A stretch of 64,000 nt of DNA from Acanthacorydalis orientalis. Lineage: Eukaryota; Arthropoda; Insecta; Megaloptera; Corydalidae. The translations under genes and the position numbers were made by a program. Shown here in pieces: positions 63,541-64,000 of this stretch; position 1 is the first letter of the stretch, and every line of letters begins with the position of its first letter. The DNA lies in contig CM068323.1 of the NCBI GenBank assembly GCA_034766995.1, forward strand, positions 22,766,346 to 22,830,345, written 5' to 3'. The notes below the pieces were generated by a model. It did not search any database and was not told the DNA's origin. It saw only the letters and a list, made by a program, of their open reading frames with translations.

Positions 63541-64000
63541 AACGTTTTTTTTTGCGGATATTTTGCGGATATTTCGCGGTTTTTGTGACTTTTTTGGTAT
63601 CTATTATGAACAGATGTTAATTTTGACTCATGTATGATATAGTATATTAAAATACGCATCGGATAGTATGAAATAGTTGCCATTTTTATAGCATTTTGAA
63701 TCTTTTAGCCATGAAAAACCTTTATTTTTGTTAATTTTTCGCGTTTTTTGTGACTTTTTCGGTATCTATTATAAACCGATGTCAATTTTGACTCAAGTAT
63801 GAAATAGAACATTAAATAACGCATAGAACAGTATGAAATAGTTGCTAGTTTTATAACATTTTGGGTATTTTATGAAGGAAAAACTGTAATTTTTGCTGAT
63901 TTTTTGCGGTTTTTATGATATTTCCGACATTTATTACGGACAGATATTAATTTAGTCTAGAAATATACATAAAGCATTAAAAGACGAATCGACCAGTATT

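Larger units (their letters stand above)
58778..63866. repeat. higher-order satellite unit B (about 5.1 kb)
   Basis: Same plan as unit A. The next repeat begins at 63867 (offset 5,089 bp). It has two reverse monomers, a three-copy central dyad and about nineteen forward monomers. The 408-bp difference from unit A equals two monomers plus two 18-bp repeats. A third unit is entered at 63867-64000. Confidence 0.9.
52290..64000. repeat. satellite array with inverted higher-order organisation
   Basis: Built from a monomer of about 185 bp that contains GCATCGAACAGTATGAAATT, TTGCGTATCCGCCATATCCG and GGGGGGTTTATGAGTTATTT. Orientation is forward at 52290-53590, reverse to about 54640, forward to about 59085, reverse to about 59950, then forward to the window end. 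The left edge carries the most diverged monomers, as expected for a satellite border. The right edge lies outside the window. Confidence 0.95.

Overview
This window looks like insect nuclear DNA, most likely from an AT-rich hymenopteran such as a bee or wasp. The evidence is spliced genes with GT-AG introns, a complete-architecture Dscam-family gene, long pure (AT)n runs, and small relics of mariner, pogo/Tigger and foldback elements. No bacterial-type gene organisation is present. The species assignment is an inference; the insect assignment is secure.

Layout. 1-13,300 is AT-rich non-coding DNA with many (AT)n microsatellites and one less AT-rich island near 4,260-4,545 that could be a 5' exon or promoter. 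At 13,414-13,599 a two-exon 37-codon reading frame with an excellent intron starts a plus-strand locus. A foldback element (13,657-14,024) follows, then a three-exon plus-strand gene (14,715-16,644) ending in a NYN/PIN-type RNase domain of the Regnase/N4BP1 class. That gene converges on the 3' end of a minus-strand Dscam-family gene, from which I reconstructed 28 phase-compatible coding exons between 42,114 and 17,949. They encode 1,962 residues: ten Ig domains, six fibronectin III domains in the canonical Ig1-9/FN1-4/Ig10/FN5-6 order, one transmembrane helix and a cytoplasmic tail. Only the signal-peptide exon is missing, and it should lie above 42,120. There are no arrays of alternative Ig exons, so this is not the hypervariable Dscam1 gene. 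Its introns hold (AT)n runs, a Tigger-like element, a mariner relic and an LTR-like remnant.

42,115-52,290 is non-coding DNA. From about 52,290 to the end of the window lies a satellite array. Its 185/186-bp monomer is arranged in higher-order units of about 5.1-5.5 kb. Each unit switches monomer orientation twice and carries at its main inversion point a dyad made of an 18-bp repeat (five copies in one unit, three in the next). Two units are nearly complete and a third is entered. This inverted higher-order satellite, lying upstream of or inside the first intron of a Dscam gene, is the least ordinary structure here.

How the genes work together: the two recognised genes are unrelated in function (homophilic neuronal adhesion and RNA decay) and are simply convergent neighbours sharing about 1.3 kb of 3' flanking sequence.
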